From JBBRYB01 sp038238115 (GTDB taxonomy: Bacteria; Actinomycetota; Actinomycetes; Propionibacteriales; Nocardioidaceae), in assembly GCA_038238115.1 (NCBI GenBank), contig JBBRYB010000068.1, forward strand, positions 1 to 13,987: a DNA stretch of 13,987 nt. The letters run 5' to 3'. Each line of letters opens with the position of its first letter. Positions within the stretch are counted from its first letter, which is position 1. The notes below the pieces were generated by a model. The model searched no databases, had not been told where the DNA came from, and saw nothing but the letters and a program-made list of their open reading frames with translations. Both the position numbers and the translations under genes were made by a program. Positions 1 to 5,923 of the stretch are shown piece by piece.

Positions 1-74
1 CCAACCCTGGATGCCCGCACTACCCGCACCCACCTGACACGACATCCCGACCAACCACCACCGGACCCACCGAA

Positions 75-100
75 GGCCCACCGGCCCACCGGCCCACCGG
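75..100. repeat. 8-bp tandem repeat, 3.25 copies
   Basis: The unit GGCCCACC occurs three times head to tail and is followed by GG. It lies in a non-coding stretch upstream of an acetyltransferase fragment. An 8-bp unit is not a codon multiple, so slippage here would not preserve a reading frame. No function is apparent. Confidence 0.8.
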
Positions 101-132
101 CGACAACGTCATGCGCTGATCATCAGGGCTGA

Positions 133-354
133 ATGTTTGCGACAGGACGAGGCATTGCCCGCGCATTACATGATGAACTCTTGTTGGCCCGCACGGAATC
201 ACGCGCTACTCTACTAGTGGAGCCGGAAAATGCCACAGCTTATCGGGCATATCTACATTGGGGCTGGCGCAGAGTACCGCAATCGCGACCGGGATGGGAC
301 CATGCACCGACATTCGATGTGCTTATCTTGACGCTTGACAAAAAGAACAGATGA
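133..354 (+). pseudogene. C-terminal fragment of a GNAT acetyltransferase
   Basis: The 73-residue reading frame begins inside GNAT motif A (GRGIARALHDELL) and continues through the family's C-terminal half (TLLVEPENATAYRAYLHWGW) to a natural-looking end. The N-terminal half that forms the first beta strands and substrate site is absent, and no matching sequence is visible upstream. The ATG at 133 is therefore probably fortuitous. GNAT enzymes transfer an acetyl group from acetyl-CoA to an amine, but this remnant lacks too much to be active. Base use is clearly AT-richer than the neighbours (codons such as aca, tta, cta, aaa), which suggests a separate origin by transfer. The fragment assignment is firm; the cause of truncation is inferred. 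Confidence 0.65.
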
Positions 355-569
355 ACAGCGAACGCGCGGGTACAGTAGCTGCGGCGCCTGGCGCGCATGC
401 GCACCAGTCCGGTGGGACTCCTCATCACCGACATCAGCAGGCACCGTACGTGTCACCGGGGACGCGCTGACGGTGCTGCACACCGTGGTCATCGAGTGGT
501 CCAGCTGAATGAACCCGCTGATCGACTTGGGGCGTCGACATAGCCCCGCTGCTGTCTCACACTGACCGC

Positions 570-877
570 ATGCCGCGCACTGCGATCCTCTATGCCCGGT
601 CGAACCGTCGCGGGAACCTCGACCGGCAGGTGCGGGAGCTGGAGGATTGGTGTGACCGCGCTGGCGCTGTGCCGATCAGCACGGTCGCCGAGGTCGCGAT
701 CGGTGTCCGAGCGTCACGTCGGTGCAGGCAGGTCTGACCGACGTCGCAGCCGGCCTCGCGGATCTGGTGTTGATCCTGGATGTGTCGCGCCTGTCTGAGG
801 ACACCACCCAGCTTGAGCAGATCATCAGCGAGCACCGGTCCCGGCTCGCTATCAGCCGAGACGACCGGCACCACTGA
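570..877 (+). pseudogene. Frameshifted fragment resembling a serine-recombinase N-terminal domain
   Basis: From the ATG at 570 the frame reads MPRTAILYARSNRRGNLDRQ and then a helix-like stretch, resembling the first strand and helix of resolvase/invertase-type recombinases (ILYAR, then residues akin to the Q-x-x-x-L helix). It stops at 735-737. A second frame overlapping it carries ADLVLILDVSRLSEDTTQLE and ends at the TGA at 875-877. This matches the family's order, in which the strand ending in D-x-x-R-L-S follows. A single frameshift around 695-735 explains both parts. The catalytic C-terminal part and DNA-binding domain are absent. It could also be a short unrelated recombinase-like protein. 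Confidence in the family is moderate. Confidence 0.45.
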
Positions 878-952
878 CGCACGGTTAGTCGTCGGACGAT
901 CGCTCCTGTGGTGTCGTGACAACTGGCGACCAGGCCGAACTGTTTCACCTGT

Positions 953-971
953 TGGTTAACTAACCAGGTGG
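953..971 (+). promoter_or_regulatory. Palindromic operator abutting the ArsR ribosome binding site
   Basis: A perfect inverted repeat TGGTTA-AC-TAACCA spans 953-966. Its last base starts the Shine-Dalgarno sequence AGGTGG (966-971), nine bases before the ATG at 981. ArsR-family repressors commonly bind short palindromes at their own promoter, so this is probably the autoregulatory site. Binding there would also block ribosome access or transcription start. The palindrome is seen directly; its use by the adjacent regulator is inferred. Confidence 0.65.
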
Positions 972-980
972 TGTAGCAAG

Positions 981-1331
981 ATGACGGTCGACCAGCTCAG
1001 CCGAACCTTCGGGGCGCTTGCGGATCCCACCCGCCGGGCGATCCTGGCCCGGCTGTCCTCGGGCGAGGCATCCGTGACCGAGCTGGCCGAGCCGTTCGCG
1101 ATGAGCCTGCCTGCGGTGTCCAAGCACCTCAAAGTGCTCGAGCGGGCCGGGTTGATCACTCGGGGCCGGGAGGCGCAGTGGCGGCCGTGCCGGCTCGACG
1201 CCGGTCCGCTGGCCGACGTCGCCGGCTGGGTGGATCGCTATCGCCGGTTCTGGGACGCCAGCTTCGACCGCCTGGACGAGCATCTGCGCGAGATCCAGCG
1301 AGGACCCGCTGGTTCGGCCCGCGCGGGCTGA
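981..1331 (+). CDS. ArsR-family winged-helix transcriptional regulator
   Basis: The 116-residue protein has the standard ArsR/SmtB fold. It begins with FGALADPTRRAILARL (10-25), then the HTH helices SVTELAEPFAMSLPAVSKHL (31-50) and the wing around residues 56-72 (LITRGREAQWRPCRL). No cysteine pair of the metal-sensing kind is present, so it resembles the non-metal branch that typically sits just upstream of an SRPBCC (AHSA1-like) gene. That partner follows here but is damaged. The last residues (about 107-116) are read through sequence that in another frame encodes the SRPBCC remnant, so the native C-terminus is probably altered. The DNA-binding core is intact. It has a good ribosome site and a palindromic operator, suggesting autorepression. 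Confidence 0.88.
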   Translation: MTVDQLSRTFGALADPTRRAILARLSSGEASVTELAEPFAMSLPAVSKHLKVLERAGLITRGREAQWRPCRLDAGPLADVAGWVDRYRRFWDASFDRLDEHLREIQRGPAGSARAG

Positions 1332-1480
1332 GCACGCCGCGCTCCACCATCGACGTCGACCTGCGCCCGGGTGGGCGGTGGCGCGCCACCATGATCGTCG
1401 ATTCGATGGCACCGAGTACCCCACCGGTGGCGTCTACCGCGAGGTGGTCGAGCCGGCGCGGCTGGTGTTCACCTGGGCCG
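1301..1480 (+). pseudogene. SRPBCC (AHSA1/START-like) remnant, truncated at both ends
   Basis: Overlapping the ArsR end in another frame is the family's RWFGPRGLS signature (from about 1307), followed by strands STIDVDLRPGGRWRATMIVD. Near 1400 the frame shifts, and DGTEYPTGGVYREVVEPARL and LVFTW follow in the next frame to about 1480, directly at the ATG of the following gene. Family members are about 140-160 residues; only about 60 remain. Both the N-terminal strand-helix part and the whole C-terminal half are missing. ArsR-SRPBCC pairs are a common actinobacterial arrangement, which supports the identification. No product with a closed hydrophobic cavity could form from this. Confidence 0.7.
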
Positions 1481-2196
1481 ATGAACCTGCCCACCGTGGT
1501 GTCCCGCGAGGAGTGGCTGGTCGCTCGCACGGCGCTGCTGGCCAAGGAGAAGGCGGCCACCAGGGCCAACGACGCCTTGAACGCCGAGAGTTGCCGATGG
1601 TCCGCGTCGAGAAGGATTACGTCTTCGACTCGGCCGAGGGCAGGCGCAGCCTGCTCGACCTGTTCGACGGCCGCCGCCAGCTGATCGTCTACCACGCGAT
1701 GTGGCTGTTCGGCGACGACCAGCTCTGCCCGAGCTGCTCGCTACTGATCGACGGCCTGCCGCACCTGTCCCACCTGCACGCACGCAACACCACGCTGACC
1801 GCGGTCGCCCGCGGTCCATTGGACAAGCTGCGCGAGTACTGGCAGCGGATGGGCTGGACGGTGCCGGTGGTGTCGTCGGCCGGCAGCGACTTCAACTGGG
1901 ACTTCAACGTCACCGTCGACCCTTCGGTGCGCCCCGCCGAGTACAACTACGCCCCGATGGACGGCGACTGGGCCGGCGAGCTGCCCGGCACCAGCGTTTT
2001 CCTCCGCGACAGTGACACCGTGTCCCACACCTACTCCAGCTACACGCGCGGCGGCGACGTCCAGATCGGCGCCTACAACTACCTGAACCTGACCCCGCTG
2101 GGTCGGCAGGAGGACTGGGAGCAGCCACCGGGGCGCAGCGACGGGCCGTTCATGTCCTGGGTCCGACGCCACGACGAGTACGACCCCACACGCTGA
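1481..2196 (+). pseudogene. DUF899 (thioredoxin-like) family gene with a frameshift
   Basis: The ATG at 1481 opens the typical DUF899 start MNLPTVVSREEWLVARTALL, continuing to DALNAE. At about 1588-1591 the frame changes. The remainder (LPMVRVEKDYVF, DLFDGRRQLIVYHAMW, CPSCSLLIDGL, GSDFNWDFNV, GTSVFLRD, YNYLNLTPLGR, WVRRHDEY) reads uninterrupted in the other frame to the TGA at 2194-2196. Compared with the family spacing between NAE and LPMV, about seven bases seem to be missing. The family is thioredoxin-fold-like with a CPSC motif; its substrate is not established. Downstream ATG or GTG codons could still give a product that lacks the first 35 or so residues. A sequencing error is a possible alternative. 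Confidence 0.75.
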
Positions 2197-2387
2197 GATC
2201 TATCCCCGCACTCAGCAGGGTGAGAGCCCCCAAGTTGGTCTAGGTGGGTGACGTTGCGGTCCCGAGCCGCCGCCGCTGGCGTCGGCATCGGCGCCGGCAA
2301 TCTCGTCCTGCTGGGCCGCTACGAAGATCGGTTGGAGGTGCCGGCCCGCTGCGACTCGGATCGAGCACACGCCCGACCGGTGCAGGG

Positions 2388-2561
2388 CTATGCGCGCTCT
2401 GTGACCTCGTCGGGTATGGCCGCGTAACCGGCGAAGCCGCCGACGAGGACGAGAGCGATGCCCGCCACCGTCGAGAAGAAGGCCACCGCCAAACCCGCCA
2501 GGAAGCAGAGCACAGCGAGGATGAGGCCGAGGTACCTAAGCGGAGTCACGCCGCCCCCCAT
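2388..2561 (-). CDS. Small two-helix membrane protein
   Basis: Starting at the ATG at 2561 (MGGGVTPLRYLG) this gives 57 residues with two hydrophobic segments, LGLILAVLCFLAGLAVAFF and VAGIALVLVGGFAGYAAI, and a short charged tail (PDEVTERA). I do not recognise a named family. It overlaps the end of the upstream membrane-protein frame by 26 bases, so translation may be coupled. The start is uncertain: the frame is open a further nine codons upstream, to 2588. The hydrophobic, glycine/alanine-rich composition with correct topology-like spacing argues for a real integral membrane peptide. High-GC sequence can throw up such frames by chance, so confidence is moderate. Confidence 0.5.
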   Translation of the reverse strand: MGGGVTPLRYLGLILAVLCFLAGLAVAFFSTVAGIALVLVGGFAGYAAIPDEVTERA

Positions 2562-2781
2562 TCCTGGCGATGCCGTACGAGAGCGCAATCAACACCACCG
2601 CCAGAGCGGGGAGACCGGCCCATCCAGTCGTCACTGCGGGAAACCGCGCAAGCCACCAGGTCAAGAGCGCGACCGCAACTCGCCCTCCGAGGTCCACGGC
2701 TTCGATTGTGGCCCATAAACGCCGCTGGCGGTGGAGCCGCGATCTATGCGCTGGAGGGATGGCATCAACTAGCGGACACAC
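2536..2781 (-). CDS. Putative small membrane protein
   Basis: This 81-residue frame from a GTG at 2781 has a basic N-terminus (HRSRLHRQRRL), then hydrophobic segments VAVALLTWWLARFPAV and GLPALAVVLIALSYGIA, ending NGGRRDSA. No family is recognised. It overlaps the start of the next membrane protein on the same strand, so the pair may form a two-gene unit for small membrane subunits. The N-terminal 20 residues are rich in proline and arginine and may not be coding; the true start may lie downstream. No strong ribosome site is seen at the GTG. A single ancestral four-helix protein split by a frameshift near 2540-2560 is an alternative. Confidence 0.4.
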   Translation of the reverse strand: MCPLVDAIPPAHRSRLHRQRRLWATIEAVDLGGRVAVALLTWWLARFPAVTTGWAGLPALAVVLIALSYGIARNGGRRDSA

Positions 2782-2912
2782 ACCGGGCTCAAAGTGGTTA
2801 TCGACGCGGATTTAACCCGTTGAGCCAGCTGAATGCGGTCGGTGAGCGGCGTCGCGCAGGCCCTGCGTCCATGCATGGAAGTGGGCGTCTGCGGTCGTCG
2901 ACATCGATCCGC

Positions 2913-3107
2913 TCAGCGGGAGCGTTCACCGGCGCGCAGGGCAGCGACTGTCTTGGCGACGCGTGCGCTGCTCGTGTCGGGCTTCTTGGCATCCTCTATC
3001 CAGACTGCGGGTCGTTTACCCGAACCGAGCGCGCCGATGACGTCATCAGGGACCGGTAGGCCGGTCGCGGTCTTGCCGCCCAGTCCGACCGTCGTGCGGA
3101 ACCTCAT
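2913..3107 (-). pseudogene. DUF1905/YdeI-like gene with an in-frame internal deletion
   Basis: The 64-codon frame begins with the DUF1905 N-terminus (MRFRTTVGLGGKTATGLPVP, continuing to GSGKRPAV at residue 35). It switches without break to the C-terminal motif of the same family, WIEDAKKPDTSSARVAKTV (from residue 36), ending AGERSR. Full-length relatives are about 150 residues: a DUF1905 barrel followed by the YdeI/OmpD-associated helical tail. Roughly 90 residues are therefore missing from the middle, with both ends in the same frame. The barrel core cannot fold as normal. The frame remains open, so a short peptide may still be made. It is divergent from the acetyltransferase at 3168. Confidence 0.7.
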
Positions 3108-3167
3108 GCGCTGATTATGGGGCAAGCAGCGCACTCCATCGCGTGGTCGCGCTGCGATGCTTACAGC

Positions 3168-3791
3168 ATGAGCATCTGGCCGCAGCTGACCGGGCGCGAG
3201 GAAGGCGAGCTCGTCGTGGTCGAACCGCTCGCCGCGGAACACGAGGAGGGCCTCTTCTTCGCCGGCCAGGACCCCGACGTCTGGCCGTATCTCACGGCCT
3301 TTCCCTACCCGGCCGAGACCCGCGAGCGCTTCGGTCGCTGGATGGAGCAGGCGCTCACCGAGTCTGCCGCCGGGAGGGAAGGCGCCTTCGCGATCATCGA
3401 TCGACGCAGTGGAGCACCGATCGGCAGCACCCGCTACCTGGCCCTGCGCCCCGAGCATCGAGGGCTCGAGATCGGCTGGACGTGGCTGGGGCGTGCCTGG
3501 TGGCGGACGGGCGCGAACGTCGAGTGCAAGCTGCTCCTGCTCCGCCGGGCGTTCGAGACGCTCGGCTGCGAGCGCGTCGAGCTGAAAACCGACGCCCGCA
3601 ACGCGCGCTCGCGCGCCGCCATGGAGGCCCTTCCCGCCCAGTTCGAGGGCATCCATCGCCGGCACCTGAAGATCCCCGGGGGGTGGCGCGACACCGCCTG
3701 GTACAGCGTGATCGCGCCGGAGTGGCCGTCCGTGTGCGCGGCCCTTCGACAGCGATTGGCGCGCCATGGTGTTGCGGCCTACTCCGACTGA
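3168..3791 (+). CDS. GNAT-family N-acetyltransferase (RimJ/RimL-like)
   Basis: From the ATG at 3168 the product is 207 residues: MSIWPQLTGREEGELVVVEP, the acceptor-site half, then RSGAPIGSTRYLAL, the EIGWTWLGRAWWRTGANVEC acetyl-CoA segment, and the family's C-terminal block (KTDARNARSRAAMEALPAQF followed by EGIHRRHLKIPGG). All GNAT elements are present in order and length is normal, so it is probably active. RimJ/RimL-like enzymes acetylate protein N-termini or small amines; the substrate here is unknown. An in-frame ATG at 3117 would add 17 unlikely residues. No clear Shine-Dalgarno precedes 3168, so a short or absent leader is possible. It has no partner downstream. Confidence 0.85.
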   Translation: MSIWPQLTGREEGELVVVEPLAAEHEEGLFFAGQDPDVWPYLTAFPYPAETRERFGRWMEQALTESAAGREGAFAIIDRRSGAPIGSTRYLALRPEHRGLEIGWTWLGRAWWRTGANVECKLLLLRRAFETLGCERVELKTDARNARSRAAMEALPAQFEGIHRRHLKIPGGWRDTAWYSVIAPEWPSVCAALRQRLARHGVAAYSD

Positions 3792-4174
3792 GCACGGCCC
3801 TCGGAGTGAGGCGGTCAGATCAACCGATCGCCAGGCGACGGCGTCGGCGCCGCACGCTCGTCCTGCACCTGGATCTCGATGCGAGCGCGGACAGCGGCCG
3901 GATGCCACATCTCCTCGAACGGCCCCATGAGCGGGGTCATGCTGATTCCCGACCCCGAACGGCTGGACACCCGAGCACCCGTGGACCCCGCGATTCGGCG
4001 AGAGCAGCTCGGTACGGAGACCGCGGATGCCTTCGACGCCCGCCTACCCGCCGGACGCCTCGGCGTATCAGCTCGGAGCGGGTGGAGCATGGTAGCCACG
4101 GTCACCGGACCATATGGCATCTCGATGGGCAGCTACCAGGAGGTCACCAGGGCAGACCGGATCGAGGCATCGGG
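3792..4174. other. Intergenic stretch without an identified gene
   Basis: This 383-base gap separates the converging acetyltransferase and PIN-toxin genes. A plus-strand frame from the ATG at 3927 (start MSGVMLIPDPERLDTRAPVD) has fairly protein-like composition to about 4170. It then runs antisense into the toxin gene, and I recognise no family in it. It could be another gene fragment like those around it. No clear terminator with a U-tract is visible. Confidence 0.4.
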
Positions 4175-4612
4175 TCAGCCCGCATCGCACCCACCATCGC
4201 TATCCCGTAACCCATCGGTGTTTCGGTCATCAGGGGCGACGATGACGTGGTGCTGGCGAGCGGCCTTCGCTAGGGCGTCGTCGAACGTGGCCAGGGTGGA
4301 AGCGGTGGTCAGCGCGGTGTCCAGCGCGCAGCAATCGGGCAGTTTCAGTCCAGAGCTGATCCGCAGGTTCGCCAATCGGAGCGACTCGCCATCCTGCCGA
4401 TCCGCGACGTGGATACCGATCGCTTCGAGGTCGGTGAGCATCTCCTGGCCGCGACCGACCCTCACCCCGCCGACGAGAACCTCGGCCAGGTTCAGCGAGT
4501 GGATGGAGAATCCCTGTTCTGCCGACCGGCGGAGATACTCGGTTGCCGCCTGGTGATGCGGATCGCGCGGGTACAGATGCGCGATCACCACACTGGCATC
4601 CAGTGTGATCAT
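4175..4612 (-). CDS. PIN-domain ribonuclease toxin (VapC-like)
   Basis: The 145-residue protein has the PIN pattern of four acidic residues: D5 in MITLDASVVI, E44 in NLAEVLVGG, D93 in KLPDCCALDTA, and D111/D112 in TFDDALAKAA. These coordinate the divalent metals for RNA cleavage, and VapC toxins typically cut tRNA or rRNA. The start overlaps the end of the upstream antitoxin gene by four bases (ATGA arrangement), the classic coupled antitoxin-first order. The last 20 residues (after VIVAPDDR) are a loose, glycine/aspartate-rich tail beyond the PIN fold. All catalytic residues are present, so the toxin is expected to be functional. The cellular target cannot be told. Confidence 0.85.
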   Translation of the reverse strand: MITLDASVVIAHLYPRDPHHQAATEYLRRSAEQGFSIHSLNLAEVLVGGVRVGRGQEMLTDLEAIGIHVADRQDGESLRLANLRISSGLKLPDCCALDTALTTASTLATFDDALAKAARQHHVIVAPDDRNTDGLRDSDGGCDAG

Positions 4613-4872
4613 TCGGACCAGTCCTGACGCAGCTCGGCAAGGTAGTCATCACTGAAGGCATCGGCGTACTTGCCGCTGCTCGCGTCGATCGCATCTTGCC
4701 GCTTGTGGATCATCTCATTCTGCCCCTGCTCCAGGGCGATACGACCGGCATGGACCAGCCGCAGCAGCAGCGTGGAGCGCGGCTCGCTCGGCCACCGCCG
4801 TGCGGCAAGATCCAACGCGTGCGCGACGTCGGGTGTCTCGGTGATCTGGTGGCGTGGCCGGGCAGTCGGCAT
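4609..4872 (-). CDS. VapB-like antitoxin of the first PIN pair
   Basis: This 87-residue protein from the ATG at 4872 has a short N-terminal strand (RHQITETPDV), then helices ALDLAARRWP and STLLLRLVHAGRIALEQ. The pattern resembles a ribbon-helix-helix DNA-binding fold. A hydrophilic C-terminal half (KRQDAIDASSGKYADAFSDD) follows and would wrap and neutralise the toxin. Its final codons overlap the toxin start. The gene begins only eight bases from an inverted repeat, which fits autorepression by the antitoxin or the complex. Instead of a spaced Shine-Dalgarno there is AGGGG directly before the ATG, and AGGTGG further upstream within the operator. The antitoxin role rests mainly on context. Confidence 0.75.
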   Translation of the reverse strand: MPTARPRHQITETPDVAHALDLAARRWPSEPRSTLLLRLVHAGRIALEQGQNEMIHKRQDAIDASSGKYADAFSDDYLAELRQDWSE

Positions 4873-4879
4873 CCCCTAA

Positions 4880-4907
4880 GTGTACCACCTTCAGATGGGT
4901 GGTACAC
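4880..4907 (-). promoter_or_regulatory. Inverted-repeat operator of the first toxin-antitoxin pair
   Basis: Perfect 10-base arms GTGTACCACC (4880-4889) and GGTGGTACAC (4898-4907) flank an 8-base centre. The site ends eight bases before the antitoxin start codon and covers the only good Shine-Dalgarno-like stretch. Autoregulatory palindromes at this place are characteristic of type II toxin-antitoxin operons. The core half-sites GTGTACC and GGTACAC are 14 bases apart and recur at the second pair in reversed order. Confidence 0.75.
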
Positions 4908-4966
4908 CTGCTTGGTCCCACCGACTCGCAGACCGTTTCACCATTGGGAGCGCCGGAGCTCCCCGC

Positions 4967-5405
4967 TCACGTCGAGGAGCGGTGCTGCGTGGATGTCCAG
5001 CCAGGATGCGCGACAGCGACTCCGTGTCGTCTCGCCGCGTCCAGCATCCGCTCGTCGTAGCTGATCATGAAGCCGAGAGCTGGGCCAAGGCGCAACGCGG
5101 CAGCCAGGTGAAGCGCGTCCAGGCTGCGCAGCTCCGCCGGGTCCAGCTGGGCCGCAGTGTCAGCGAGGGGACACGTCGAGCTCGACCACCGACACCGCAG
5201 CGAGCAGATCGGTCGCGAGGTGCACCGCGTCCGGGTCGGTCCGGGCGACCGCGCGCACGACCTCTGTATGGGCGAGGACGTTGGAGATCAACACCGGTTC
5301 GGTCTGCGAGCCGAGCCACGCCTCGAGCTCCGTGCTCTCCGGCTCCTCGAACACGAGCTTGACCAACGCTGACGAGTCACAGTAAAGGATCACGCTGAAG
5401 TTCAC
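4967..5405 (-). pseudogene. PIN-domain toxin (VapC-like) with a one-base frameshift
   Basis: The first frame (from 5405, MNFSVILYCDSSALVKLVFE) carries PIN residues D10 and E48 and runs to VELDVS. It then terminates a few codons on. Reading three rather than four G on the plus strand at 5167-5170 restores LADTAAQLDPAELRSLDALH and then FMISYDERMLDAARRHGVAV, which supply the remaining acidic residues (about D96 and D117), and ends at the TGA at 4967-4969. The repaired protein would be 145 residues, a normal VapC size. The gene overlaps its antitoxin by four bases. As read, the toxin lacks half its active site and should be inactive. A homopolymer sequencing error or slippage in a small population would give the same picture. 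Confidence 0.85.
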
Positions 5406-5701
5406 ATCCGCTCGCCGCGCATCTCCTCGAGGTACTCGCTGGGCGGCCGCGCCCCTACCGGAACGCTGACCCGCCTTGCGCCAGGCCGCCAGGACCGTTG
5501 CGCGGGCCGCAGCTGGCCAGCGGCGATCAGCTCGGCGACCGCCGCGCGTGACTCGGGCAACGGGACGAGCATCGCGATCGGTCGACCACGGTCAGTGATC
5601 TCTTTCTGCTCACCCGCGCGGGCCCGCTCCAGGTAGCCGCTGAGCCGGTCACGCAGCTCGCGTATACCGACGCGCTCAATCACCCTCCTAATGGTACACA
5701 T
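5402..5701 (-). CDS. Phd/YefM-family antitoxin of the second PIN pair
   Basis: The core ERVGIRELRDRLSGYLERAR, GEQKEITDRGRPIAMLVPLP is the Phd/YefM N-terminal DNA-binding fold. It is followed by a flexible toxin-binding tail (PPSEYLEEMRGERM). Its end overlaps the toxin start by four bases. The start is unclear. The ATG at 5701 gives 99 residues but has no ribosome site and lies inside the operator. A strong AGGAGG sits at 5684-5689, directly abutting an in-frame GTG at 5683, and an ATT at 5680 would be better spaced. The true product probably begins near VIERVG. Because its toxin is frameshifted, the antitoxin may now act alone, perhaps as a repressor or anti-addiction protein. Confidence 0.85.
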   Translation of the reverse strand: MCTIRRVIERVGIRELRDRLSGYLERARAGEQKEITDRGRPIAMLVPLPESRAAVAELIAAGQLRPAQRSWRPGARRVSVPVGARPPSEYLEEMRGERM

Positions 5702-5720
5702 ATGTGGCGTCTCGTGTACC
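5693..5720 (-). promoter_or_regulatory. Inverted-repeat operator of the second toxin-antitoxin pair
   Basis: Half-sites GGTACAC (5693-5699) and GTGTACC (5714-5720) are exact reverse complements separated by 14 bases. Between and overlapping them is another perfect palindrome, CACATATGTG (5697-5706). Phd/YefM antitoxins are known to bind GTAC-centred palindromes of the TGTACA type, so both half-sites fit as operator elements. The ATG at 5701 falls within the site. Confidence 0.7.
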
Positions 5721-5923
5721 TACTCGCGTACCGCTGACTTAGCGTTCGACACCAGCACACTTACCCGGCGATCGTGCACGTCGTGAACTCGACAGCACTC
5801 CGACCTGCGGTCAGGTCGCACCCGACGGACTTCCAGTGCCGACCGCTGAGAGGAGCGTGGGCAGGTGGCTTGCCCTCGCCTGTCGTCTACGCAGCTGTGA
5901 CCCCCCGGGACGTCGCAGCGAGA

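Noticed and set aside
109..120. The 12-mer TCATGCGCTGAT occurs here and again at 3104-3115
   Set aside because: Flanking bases differ, and a few shared 12-mers are expected by chance in 14 kb, so it is not an attachment-site pair.
392..401. Self-complementary GCGCATGCGC, with AGTCC-GGTG-GGACT just after it at 406-419
   Set aside because: Short GC palindromes without U-tract or adjacent gene start; no function can be supported.
2197..2387. Possible coding fragment reading GVGIGAGNLVLLGRYEDRLE on the plus strand
   Set aside because: No family is recognised, the frame is short, and there is no start signal; it may be debris but cannot be supported.
2244..4210. Several long open frames opposite or across recognised genes (for example 2244-3059 plus, 3143-4210 plus, 2913-3908 minus beyond the DUF1905-like part)
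   Set aside because: They are arginine/proline/alanine-rich shadow frames produced by high GC and overlap genes with clear family motifs.
5702..5923. Plus-strand frame within 5774-6070
   Set aside because: It runs antisense into the acetyltransferase gene and has no ribosome site or family resemblance.
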